Positions 33,037 through 44,411 of a stretch of DNA of 64,000 bases are shown piece after piece. This DNA is from Podospora pseudoanserina (taxonomy: Eukaryota; Ascomycota; Sordariomycetes; Sordariales; Podosporaceae). The stretch's first letter is position 1. Each line of letters starts with the position of its first letter. Location of the stretch: the NCBI RefSeq assembly GCF_035222485.1, contig NC_085924.1:992001-1056000 (forward strand). The letters are read 5' to 3'. A program made the translations under genes and the position numbers. The notes under the pieces are model-generated. The model saw only the letters and a list, made by a program, of their open reading frames with translations, searched no databases and had not been told where the DNA came from.

Positions 33037-34889
33037 GATGGGGGATCATGGGGGAGTCTCGGGCTGTTGTGTACTGTGTGGCTCGCGGGCTTAGAGCATT
33101 CTGGGGATCTTGTCGTTGGGTCAAAGGTGTGATGGCCCGTGGAAAGTGTTCCTGAATGAAGTGATTCTATTTTGGACGAGGTTTACGTGGTTGAAGATAT
33201 CCGTTGGATTATCCCTCCTGTTCAAAGATCACCTTATGGTGCCTGGTTCGACTTTCTTTGTTGCCACCCATTCCACAGAATCTCGGGCCCCCACAAAGTG
33301 GCAGACTCTGACGACACACTTGTTTCCGGCATGTTATAAGTGCGAGAATTGTCCACTTCAAGACAAAGAACTTATCCATGGCTTACCTACACCACAACAT
33401 GGCACCGGCATTACTTGCGCAGTGTGGTCAACAATGGCTATTGCCGGCCTTGCGCTGCCCCTTTTTCTTGTGTTTACAAGTTGGGAAAGGCAACCACCGG
33501 CCTAACCACAATCAAATCCAAGACGTTACCAGAGATTATCTTCTGTTGCAAATACTCCAACATACGACGGCCCGTCTTTCCGTCCACCTACTCCTCCAGA
33601 TGCATCAACCCACGAACTGCCTTCCCTTTCGAGCATCCAGTCGACACAGCCCCTAAATCGTCACCCACACCCAAAGGCTGCCCGCCATCACCCCATAATG
33701 GCTCAACCCGCGGCGGCTCTCAAACACGGCAACAAGTCAATCCCAACGCCATGGATCAGGCACCCCGTTCCCTTCTCCGGCCTTGCCTCGCTTACACGCA
33801 CGAGGTATATTTTGCCGGTTGAACACTATGTTTTTGCATGCGCGGGCCGGATGTATCATGTCGCGTAGTTGGGGCAGCCCGTGGGAGCCAACTTGCCAAG
33901 GTCCGGTTTGGATACTACTCTATATTCTGTTATCTTCCGCTTCCCATGTGTTATCAAATAACCCTGAAGTTAAACCACACTAGGCAGCTGTCCCTAACCG
34001 GAACCTACCTACCTAGTTGCACCCCCAGAGCCAAAACACACTTCAATGTGAGCCAGCTTAGCGGTGGTCGTAAATCAAACCATGTAGCCGCACTCCCGGC
34101 GTGGCGCCCTGGTGTAACTCGACTGATTACCTCCGAGCAGTAAGCCACCAACCTGACTCCCACCCCTCCCCCCTCACAAACAATATTACATCTCCGGCCG
34201 GGATTACCAAACCTACAACCCCCTATTCCCCCCGAAGTGAGCTGCCCAACTACCGACTGCAACACCAATCAAACCTCCCCCAAAAACCTAATTGTTCCAT
34301 TGTGCCCGGTGCCAAAGTGGCGTTAATACCGAAAAATCATGCCAGACGCTACAGTAAGCTCACAATTTGCTGCATTGTTTTCAGTGCAAGCCTTTCTCTG
34401 CCTTAGTTATTGTACATTGTCCATAGTCAAACCTAGCATAATGCCCGTTCATCACAAGGCAGGCAGGTCCAGAAAAGTGTTTCTGTTTCTTCCACAAAGA
34501 GGGGGGGTTTCCTGGCCAGAATCTGCTGTGCAACATGCCAAAAGGCGCCACTGTAACCACACAATTGTTGATCCGGGCCCCTGACTCCGGATCACCACAC
34601 CATGTTCTCAACCTCACTTCTTTCTTCATACATTTCATTTCTTCGCAAAATTCTTGAAACCTTTTTCTCCCGAGTAAAAACAGTGCCCTAGCTAATAATG
34701 ATACTGGTAACAAAAAGAAACAAAGACTAAAAAATGGTAGTAGTAATCCAGCCTTCCCCCACAAAGATATTGACGGCTACATGACCCAGCATTCACCCTT
34801 CGCCCTTCCTGACCAAAGCAAAAATTACATACACTCTATTGCCAATGTGTGCTCTGTTCCATTGCTCTCCTATTTCTGCACCTCCCCCA
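33037..34889. other. Intergenic, 1.85 kb, nothing recognised
   Basis: This interval lies between the start of the hypothetical gene and the 3' end of the P450 gene. Open frames of 60-160 codons have no recognisable motif. CCTACCTACCTAG-type words occur near 34003-34018. No RNA gene or repeat was seen. Confidence 0.4.
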
Positions 34890-36606
34890 CTACACCTTCA
34901 ACTCCCCCATAACCTCCTGATAATTCGACAAGATCAGCCTCGCCCTCTCCTCACTCCTCACCTTGAAGCTCAAATGATACGGCAACGGCTCCAAAATAAC
35001 ATGGCTGTTTGTCGCCTGCGTGTCAATTGGCACTGGTACTCCCGTGCGCGGGCAAATCTTGGGACCAGATTTGAACGCCCAGAGATACGAAGCTCCAAAG
35101 ACAAACATCTCGTCATCGACAATATTCTGCCCGAGGCAGGTGCGTCGACCCCAGCCAAAGCTGTGCATGGCCTGACCCTCGCGGAAGTTGGGGTACCTGG
35201 TAAGAGGTTCTTGATACGTGGGCCACCCGGGCTCGAGCCAGCGCTCGGGGCGGAAGTTGTCGCCGTCGGGGTACTTTTCGGGGACGCGGTTGAGGCTCCT
35301 GTGCCAGATTGTTAGCAATTTCATGTGAAGATGGATCCACGAGAAAGATACATACCACTCGCAAGCGAGAATAATAGTCCCCTTCTTGATGGGAACCCCC
35401 CTAAAAACATCATCCCGCTCAGCCTGATGAGGAACACCAAGCGGAACCCCCGACCTCCACCTCACCGTCTCCTTCAAACACGCCCTCACAGTCGGCAAGT
35501 CAGGAAAGTCTTTCATAGTCGGCATCCTGTCCCCGCAGACCCGGTCAATCTCCTCCTGTGCCTTCCTCTGCCACTCCGGATGCAGCGCCATAGCCATTAA
35601 GAAAAACTTTAGCGGTCCACTAATCGTCACTACACCGACTAGGTTCACAAACCCAATCATGCAGCTTGCAAATATCTCCTGCTCCTCTTCCTGATCCAGA
35701 CTCTCGTTCCCTTCCCTCTTCAATTGCTCAAAATACCGGTAGGCCCACGTGTCGTTAGGGAGCGTGCCCTTGAGCATCCTGTCCTTGGCCAGACGGAAGT
35801 TATTAAGCCACCAGGCCCGCTGTTCCTTCTCGCGCTTGATCTCAAAGTTGTACCATGGGTTCATGAACGAGGGCAGGTGCCAGAGCGGCGTGACGGTGTT
35901 GGTGATGGGACCTGAGACGCTCATGCAGTGGAGGGTGGTGTCGGCGCTATCACCGTTGGCCTTTCCCTGAGTAGCGTCATCCCAGGCGAGTCGGGACATG
36001 ACACGGCCGCAGTACTCACGCGTGTAGTCGAGAAATCGGGCGGGGTCGATGAGGAGAAGGCCGAGGTAGCGTTTCATTTCCTTTTCGCAGTGGCCGTAAA
36101 AGTGGTGCTTGTATGCTTCGGCCATAGCGGCGTGTGCCCACTTACGCTGCGTCTTCCATGTGTCTGAAGACGACAGATTAGTTCGTGGCATTCGATGGGA
36201 GCAGTGAGAGAGAAGTCTTACCATGACGGTCCATCAAAGCAGAGTATCCAACTCCTTCCTTGTGGTTGATGAGAGATCGAATCTGAGGCCGACCGGAGTA
36301 GATGTGCCCTCTCTTAACCAACAGCTCCTCCGCAATCTTCTCGTCCGACACGATGATGAACGTCTGATCCACTGCCCTGGTCTGGAAAATAGGTCCATGT
36401 TCGTCGGCCCACTCCTTGAACTTCAACCACATGGAAAACCGGGGGAGGTCATGAATACGGCCTACAAAAGGATACTGCTTAGGACCGGGGAACTTGGCCA
36501 CCGTGGTGACCGACTTCTTCTTCTTCCATGACAGGATCTGCTGGATGGCCGAGTAGACCAGACTGGGGATGGCGAGATAGAGCAAGATGAGCGTGAGGCC
36601 CTCCAT
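34890..36606 (-). CDS. Cytochrome P450 monooxygenase (E-class, microsomal)
   Basis: Exons 36606..36222, 36163..35356 and 35298..34890 join in phase to give 533 residues. Introns are 58 and 57 nt and the second has a GCTAACA branch. The ATG at 36606 starts an N-terminal membrane anchor (MEGLTLILLYLAIPSLVYSA) followed by a short lysine stretch and FPGPKQYPFVG, the usual hinge. The ExxR motif is ETVR (360-363), PERW lies near 416, and the haem-binding loop is FGWGRRTCLG (445-454) with Cys452 as the axial ligand. The I-helix reads GVVTISG instead of the usual AGxDT, which may affect proton delivery. The sequence resembles fungal secondary-metabolism P450s such as the O-methylsterigmatocystin oxidoreductase-like group, but the substrate cannot be told. 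No other biosynthetic gene is adjacent. Confidence 0.9.
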
Positions 36607-39600
36607 CTTGGCTTGGCTGCCTCTCCAGATATCCACGGGAAGGAAGGTGAGAAGGTGTCTGTGGAATGGTTCGATGATTTGCAGAAACAAGGTGCAAGAT
36701 CAACCAGGGGTCAAGGTCAACGATGAATGTGTCCTTTCCCTTTTGCTCTTTCGCTGACTCTTCAACGACCTCAGGGCTGAGAAGGGCGGGGGGTTGACAG
36801 GATCTGGGCGCTTTCCGCCTTTCTGAAAGGCAAGAGCCAAGAGCAACGGAAGCCAGGGCAGGTGGGATGGGCGGATGGAAGTTATATCTGTCTCATACCA
36901 ATGCTCTTTCCCTTCCGGGATCCGAAGACAGGGCGGTCCGTTGCTGTGTGAGACATTGCCCTATTAAGTCAAGTCTGTCACCCGGAAACGTCGTACATCT
37001 CGCTTCCCAGGACCACAGCCGATATGGCGCCAGAGCTGCCAAACTATCGCAGGAAGCTCGGTGGCCCAACCGCTTCCGGCTGCGTGTTTGGATCAGACAG
37101 TGGAGAGAGTCCGTAGAGTGGGCGATGGCGGCGGGCATCTTGAACAGGCTGTTGGTGCGTATCCTGGTCTGTGGGATTCCGCGGGCTTCAGAGGTGAGCA
37201 TGTGGCCGTAGCTCTGCCGCGCCGTAATTAGGTCTTATTCGGGGAGTATATTATCTCAAAGTGCCTAGGAGACAGATGTGCGATTCAGCCTATTATCTAC
37301 CAGGAAATGTTGCACTGTCTAGCCCACTTACATCCGTTCCGAAGGAGAGGCTCGCGCCCCAAGAATAGTCAAGACCGGCTTGAAAATGTGCAGAATAATT
37401 GCCTTGTTCCCATCGTTCAGGATCATGATGCACGAACTTCCCGCTCCCCACAAACCAAAATTCCCTCCTGTACCCGGATTCCCTTTCCTGGTACGCTACC
37501 AACAGCGGCCGGGGAGGCACCAATAAGAGGTCCAGGATCCAGCTATCAAGGACTGTGCCTCATCATATCCTGTTGGAGTAAAAGAGGGCGATGGAGGTGA
37601 GAAAGCCGTTGACTATCTGGACGATATTAGTAATGTCACTACCGTAACGCCGCAGCCGCCCTGTCAGCGCGAATCGTCGAACAATGCGGTGTGTTTGTGC
37701 GCAGGTGGCCGTCTCAATTAGTGCTACAATGCCAGTACGGCAGAATGCAGTGGGTTCCATTTCCGTTAAAATTCTGTCTCACCACAAGGCCGGAAACTGG
37801 CAGGGGGTGGTGCTGGGCACATGTGTGTGGAGGAGATGGTGACAGGACATTATTTGGGGATGTCCGCCACAGCATCGCTTGACAAGCGAATGAAGAGCCA
37901 CACCATTCTTCAATGGGCCAGGCAGAACATGTCAGACGGGAGCGCGTTGGCGACCAGATTCTTGGGACAACAATCCTCCGACTTTTGTTGCATCGAATCT
38001 GGTGCCTGTGTCTGAATAAACGACTGGATGGAGCCGTCACTGCCATTGATGGCTTTGCACGTAAACTCGGATAATTCTGCTCACTCCGGACCCGAGAGTA
38101 ACAGCAATACCGGTGCTGCCCTCACCACACTGGCGAGGAAGCATATTGCTTTTTGACGTGAGTAGCCCGCCGGCGGTGGGAAAGAGTTGCCGGCGGCTTT
38201 TCGGTTGGTCTGATAGTGACAAAGGCTGAAGGCTGCATCATTGTGAGACCATCTCCACAGCTGCTGTGATCGCTGTCGCACCACTGCTGCCATCTTAGAC
38301 ACCAGGATCGGAACATTGCAAACCAGATGCCGTGTGTAGGCCACACAGAACCACCATTGTCAGCATCGGACTAGAGTTTGTGTCTTCTCGCAAAAGGGTA
38401 CGAAAGACTAGAATCATCAAGAGTTCTGTCGTGTGATGTTGCCTTGCTCAGCACGTGATTTGGACTTGGTATCTCGGTTCCATCGATGATCACGGCAGTA
38501 CCTTAGCTCTCAGACCCTGAGCCTCGTCTGGCCTGGGTTGGGATCGGCATCGATGTGTCGTGGCTTCGCGCGGAACATACTAGACGGCGCTTCTTCGGAT
38601 CGGAACGGGTTGACTCCAACCCACTGGAAAAGAAACCAGGTCGGGAGCTGATTCTGGTCAAGCAGATTGCTGCACGCAAGGGATGCCGGGATCCAAGACG
38701 CGTGTTTCGCCGCGTCTGCTATGTTGATCACCCTTCTTATGTGCTTTAAGAAGGAAGGGCGAGCTGTGATACGGCAGCTTTGAAGTCGGGACCGAGACTC
38801 GCATCAAAAACCGAGGATCTGTCTGTAAAGTATTAAGTGTCGGTTCCACGCCGTGAGAAAGTTGTTGACCTCTCACTTTCAGCTTCTGAATGTCCTGCAG
38901 AGCATCGTCAGCAGTCAATGATGCAGCTACGTGGCCTTCTGGAGGTTGAGACAATCTTGATATGCCCATCGCCTGGCCCATTCATTCGACCAACGAGTAG
39001 ACATCGAAATCAAGCCGTTCACCAGAGCCAGCAGACGTGGAATCTCTACAAGGCCAGCCAGGCCGGGCCGAGGGTTCCACGGGGCAGAGACATGATAAAC
39101 GCCAACTGGAGCTGCATCTGGTTGGTCTGAAAAGTTGTTGCCCACCACCGCAAAAGTTGACTGATATGGAAGACGTTGGATTATGATTCCACCCCCAAGC
39201 GGGTGGGGCTTAGAACAAAACGGCGTCCTTGTGTAGCGATGGCGTTCCTTTGTGTTCCCGAACATGGAAGAGGCTCGCGCTACTGAGCATACCACAGGAA
39301 GATACTCCGTAAGCTGGAAATGGCGTTTCAGGCTGGATTGGCCGTCCTTGAGCCCTGTGGTTTTGGCGGATCGCAGGCGAAGACGGAAGCCACCAATTGC
39401 AAGCAGGGCATTGCGTTGGTGTTCCCAGTCGGCATCGAGAAGGTTGCATCCCGAGATCGGGAGCAGTTTCAGCGGGAAGAACAGCCTGGAACCCCTGCCT
39501 CCCCGAGAGCCCCGCCAGGCCACCACCAGCTGGCCCCAGCTGCCTCTCTGGTGCCCAATCACCACTTCCAAAATGACCCCGCCAAACACAGATTTGGTGC

Positions 39601-39735
39601 AACAGCCCGCCTGATGTCATCTTGCGCGCGTACCTGGTGAAGACACACGGACTGCTCGGCTTCGGGACCACGCGTTCAGTTTTGCAGCAGAGTGAACAGT
39701 GTCTCGCGCGGTTGCTCGAGACGGATTCTGTCAAC
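36607..39735. other. Large intergenic region (3.1 kb) between divergent genes
   Basis: The P450 and PalA genes are transcribed away from each other across this gap. I read both strands and found only open frames without family resemblance, the longest being 220 codons on the minus strand at 38927-39589. Composition is even and there are no obvious repeats. It may contain an unannotated non-coding RNA or a long leader for PalA, but nothing in the sequence shows this. Confidence 0.4.
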
Positions 39736-42513
39736 ATGACAACGTGAGTCAACTGTCGTGGTACTTGTTATTGACATCAGGCTGACAGCGGGGCAGCAAC
39801 AACATCCTGTCGCTCCCCTTCCGAAAGTCCGTACAACTCTCACTCTCCTCCTCGCTTCGACAGTACATCTCCAAGAAGTATGACCAACACCCGGACATGT
39901 TCCGTCATGACCTCGAGGTCATTGACTCCCTCCGCCGCGATGCCGTCAATACGCGCGAACCCCACTCGACCGGTATCAGGAAACTCCAAACTTATGCCGC
40001 CCAACTGGTTTGGATGAGCGGGAAATTCCCAATTGATGTGGGTGCAACGATATCCCTCCCTTGGCCACGCATTTCTGATTATTTATTTTCTTGGCCAGAT
40101 TGGCGTCGACTTTACATGGTACCCGGCCCTGGGCTACCACACCGAGCACCCCCTCGTACAGAACAATCTCCAATACGAGCTCCTGAACATTCTCTACAAC
40201 CTCGCTGCTCTGTATTCACAACTGGCGATATCGTCGAACCGAAGTGACACCAAGGGGCTGAAGACTGCTGCGAGCTTCTTCTCTCAGGCCGCCGGCGTGC
40301 TATCCCATATGAAGAAGGAAGTCCTCCCTGAATTGCGCATGGCCAACCCACCAGACGATATGGACGAGGCCACGTTGGAAGCATTGACTCAGCTCTTCCT
40401 TGCCCAAAGTCAAGAGTGTTTCTGGCAGAAGGCCGTCATGGACCAATACAAGGATGCTTCCATCGCCAAGCTGGCTGCTCGCGTGTCTGACCTCTACAAC
40501 TTGGCAGTGGAGGCAGCCATGCAGAGTGAAGCCATCAGCTCTGCCTGGATCCACCACATGAGCGCCAAGCACCACCACTTTGCCGCCGCTGCCCAGTACC
40601 GCGCTGCTCGTGATTGCTTGGAGAAGAAACGATACGGCGAGGAGGTAGCTCGACTGAAAGACGCTGTCAACTGCGTCACTGAAGGTCTTAAGGAGTGCAA
40701 AGGCGGCTACATTAGCAAGGCTGTCGTTGACGATCTCCATGGCCTCAAGAAGCGCGTTGAAGAGGACTTGAAAAGGGCCGAAAAGGACAACGACATCATC
40801 TACCTGCAAATCGTGCCGCCAAAACCTGAGCTCAAGATCCTCGAGCGTGCTAACATGGCGGTAGCGAGTGTTCCATCGCAGGTCGCAAAGCCTTTCGAAT
40901 ATTTCGGGGATCATGCCGAATTTGGACCTGCCCTGTTCACCAAACTTGTGCCGTTCTCGGTTCATGTCGCTGTGTCCATCTATGAGGAGCGAAGAGATCG
41001 CCTTGTCAACAACAACATCATCGCCGAGTTGGAAACCATGACAGACAGGCTCCACGAGATTCTTTCGAGTTTAAACTTGCCCGGGTCATTGCAGGCTCTT
41101 GAGAAGCCGCTTGGTTTACCCGGTACCCTTGTGCAGCACGCCGAGGAGATTCGACAAGCCGATGCGCTGAACAAACTGCAGCGTGGTTTCGCCGATGTCG
41201 AGAAGCTTTGCGCCAGTGACAAGGCTGTGTTTGAAGAAGGGAAGGCTCTTCTGGCCGCCGAGGAAGAAGAAGACCACGCCTTGAGGCTCAAATATGGCAC
41301 ACAAAGGTGGGCAAGGCCCGAGTCGAGGGCTGACTCCAGTCATGACGGTGGGGCCAAGCTGTGGAACCAAGCAGGTGACATCGACGGATACTTTGCTTCG
41401 AGTACGTCTAGTGATGCTGTGGTTCGAGAGAAGTTTGCTGCGGTCAAGGAAACCCTCGCCATCCTCGCCGGCCCAGACCGTGGTATGATGGACTACATCC
41501 CCAACAGTCGCAGAACCGAGATCCCGGAACTCCTCAAACCAGCCATAGGACGGCTGCGGGGAGTATACAACGACGTATTACGGCTGGAGTCAAGGAGGAG
41601 GAAGCGGATCGAGTCTCTTCGTGCCAGGAGCCGGGCCGATGACATTAAGGGCGACATCATGGCTGAGGCGGCGCGTCTTGAAAGGACATACCCCAACACT
41701 CCCATCGTGCCAGCTCACTTTGAGGACTTCTTTGACAAGCGCCTGGACAGTCTTTATGAGTCTGAACTTGAGGCTCTCGAGAAGGAACAGGCCGATCAGG
41801 AGAAGATTATGAGCGAGATCCAGCGGGCTAACCGTGACTTTGAGTCGCAGAAGAAAGTTATTGGCGAGAGCGGCAATCGGGAGCGGGAAAAGGCCCTGCA
41901 GAGATTGGATAATGCTTACTACAAGTACAAGGAGATTGTTAGTAATATCGAGGTTGGGCGGAAGTTCTACAATGACCTCAGTCGTATTGTTGAGCAATTC
42001 CGCAACCAGGCGCGCAGCTGGGTGAACGAAAGGAGACAGGAGGCGAGGATGTTGGAGGAGTATGTTGCCCTTTCTTCCCTCCTGACCGTTCAAGAACTAT
42101 TACTGACAAGCTCTTCCAGTGAACTCTCGATGCCACCGCTAGCATCGCTTAGTATGCGATCCAACCAGCCCCAGTCGCCTCCGCCGCAAGCGTACCAGTC
42201 CCCGGCTCCCTCGTCGTACTACATGCAGTCGCCGCAACGGCAGCCTGTTAGGGCGCCTGGTGTTCACAGTCCTCCTGTTGAGGCGCAGATTCAGAGCTGG
42301 GCGGATAATGTGCCACAGCAGCAGCCTAAGCCGATGCCACCTATTGCTTCGATGCAAGGGGCTTGGATGCCGAATATGGGCATCAAGTTCTCTGAGGCAG
42401 GTGCAGGTGGCTCGGGGGGTAGTCCAGGACAGGGTCAGCAGCAGGGTGGTGGGAGCTCTTCGGGGCCTGTGAGGGGGACATGGGATCCTAACAGTGGGAT
42501 TAGGTTCGGTTGA
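39736..42513 (+). CDS. palA/rim-20: pH-response regulator PalA/RIM20, BRO1-domain protein
   Basis: Exons 39736..39743, 39797..40037, 40099..42059 and 42120..42513 give 867 residues, close to known fungal PalA proteins. The first exon is only 8 nt (MTT); joining gives MTTNNILSLPFRKSV, the family's N-terminus. The BRO1 domain (about 4-380) has KYDQHPDMFRHDLEVIDSLR and FTWYPALGY. A coiled V-shaped domain of the ALIX type (about 390-730), which in PalA binds YPxL motifs of PacC, follows. A Pro/Gln/Gly-rich tail (about 755-867) ends it. PalA bridges the transcription factor PacC/RIM101 and the ESCRT-III protein Vps32 at the membrane, allowing the protease PalB to activate PacC at alkaline pH. The last intron is 60 nt and stop-free in frame. 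Confidence 0.93.
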
Positions 42514-42954
42514 TCTGCGGAGGAGTGTGTGGTAGTGGGACATGTTGTACAAAAGAACCTTGGACGTGCTTTTCCTGGCTTGGATAGGTAGATCAAACTA
42601 CGACTGCTGTTGTTAAGTGATAATCCCTTTACTCGGAGCTGGAATTGTGCCATACTGTCGGGCTAACGTAGCGCCGTCACAATGAGATAGTCCCCGAATA
42701 CCTTGTTCCCGATCGCTGACCAATGGTGTTGGTTACATGATCTGGTTCCACTCGCCCAAAAGTCAGCTACGTAATCATCGACGAGGATTGGTGAAGTGGA
42801 CAGACTTGGCATGATGCATGGAAATGGAGCCTGGGATGATCGAGAACTACATAAACCGATTGTTCCTCCCGGGTTAGGCTTCATTACTTGCATTACATCA
42901 CTCCACCGTGACAAGAAGAAGCCCAACGACACAACAGCAGCAACATATTCAACC
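42514..42954. other. Intergenic between two plus-strand genes
   Basis: This holds the 3' UTR of PalA and the promoter of the oxidoreductase. No other feature is seen. Confidence 0.4.
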
Positions 42955-44072
42955 ATGGCCACCAACCAAGTCACCCGCTGGGTCACCAACCAAGATGGCA
43001 TCGAAAACCTCACCAAAGAAACAATCCCTATGCCCACCCCCGCCAAGGGTGAAGTGCTGGTGAAAATCTCGGCTGTCTCGCTCAACTACCGCGACACCGA
43101 GGTCGTGAACGGGCTATACAACTACTACGACAAACCCGGCACTCCCAAGAAACCCTTAGTTCCTGTGTCAGACATGTGCGGGACTGTCGTCTCTGTCGGC
43201 GACGACAACAGCCCCTGGAAGGCAGGTGATAGGGTTGTCTCGACGTTTTTGCAGTCCCATCTCACCGGTCAGGTTTACCCTGAGCACTTGGCTACTGGGT
43301 TAGGGAAGCCGTTGGATGGGTGCTTGCAAGGTTACAGAGTTTTTGAGAGCGAGGGGCTGGTGAGGGCGCCGGGGTATTTGACGGATGAGGAGGCGAGTTG
43401 TCTGCCTATTGCGGGGGTGACGGCTTGGATGGCGATTCATGGGATGGGGGTTAGGAAGGGGGAGGGAGAGACGGTTTTGCTGCAGGGGACTGGGGGGGTT
43501 AGTGTGGCGGGTTTGCAGATTGCGAGGGCTGGGGGCATGAAAAGTGAGTTTGATGTGCAAAATGTTGAGGGAGGATAGAGTTTACTGATGAGATGTTAGC
43601 TATCATCACCTCGTCGTCTGATGAGAAACTTGAAAAGGCCAAGGCTCTTGGGGCGGATTACGTTATCAACTATCGGACGAGTCCGGACTGGGAAAAAGAG
43701 GTTATGAAGATCACGGGCGATAAAGGGGTGGATGTTATTCTTGAGACGGGGGGTGCTGGGACGCTGTACAAGTCTCTTGACTGCGTTGCGTTTGGGGGAT
43801 TGATCTCGTGCATCGGGTATGTGTCTGGGCGGGAGGATAAGGCTGGTGAGGCAAGGGTTAATTTGAATCTTCTGGCGCTGCGGAGGACGGTCACGCTGAA
43901 GGGGATCATCAACGGTCCAAGGGATAGGTTTGAGGAGATGTGTCGGTTTTACGAGAAGCATCAGATCAGGCCGGTGGTGGACCGTGTGTTTGGGTTTGAG
44001 GAGGCGGCTGAGGCGATGAAGTATCTCGCCGGTGGGTCGCACTTTGGGAAGGTGGTTGTGAGGGTTGAGTAG
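42955..44072 (+). CDS. MDR-family oxidoreductase (quinone oxidoreductase-like, no zinc site)
   Basis: Exons 42955..43543 and 43600..44072 (56-nt intron, TACTGATG branch) give 353 residues. The ATG at 42955 has the context ACC-ATG-G and opens MATNQVTRWVTNQDGIENLT. The N-terminal GroES-like domain has SAVSLNYRDTEVVNG, where zinc alcohol dehydrogenases have a catalytic cysteine; its absence places this protein with the zinc-independent quinone oxidoreductase-like branch. The Rossmann part contains LQGTGGVSVAGLQIA for the nucleotide, then KAKALGADYVINYRTSPDW and VILETGGAGTLYKSL, and ends with FGKVVVRVE. Such enzymes reduce quinones or activated alkenes with NADPH; the substrate is unknown. The gene is complete. 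Confidence 0.88.
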
Positions 44073-44411
44073 CTATAAATCGTGGAACTGCATACGATTA
44101 TTATTATTGCCTCTTCGATGTTGTGGCTGATAAGCTCTGAATGGCGTCTATGAGAGTTAAAATTTGGCTAAGGTGGGTAAACGGGGCTTGCGGTTTTGGT
44201 TCGCGCACAACACAAGGTTTTCTTTTGTTAAATATTCCCACACTGTTTTCATTGACGGACACTCCCTCTCATTTCTTCTATCCCGGCCCACGACATCGTT
44301 TGATATTCCCTGCACCAGCGCGTTAATATCCCCATAAGCAACTTCTGGCTGCCTACTTCATCCTCAACAAGAGGAACAGGACGACCTTCCACGACCAGCT
44401 TGTCCTTCATA

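Noticed and set aside
38927-39589. 220-codon minus-strand open frame upstream of PalA
   Set aside because: Low-quality protein with Arg/Gly/Trp-rich composition and no motif; its antisense also stays open, as expected of GC-rich non-coding DNA.
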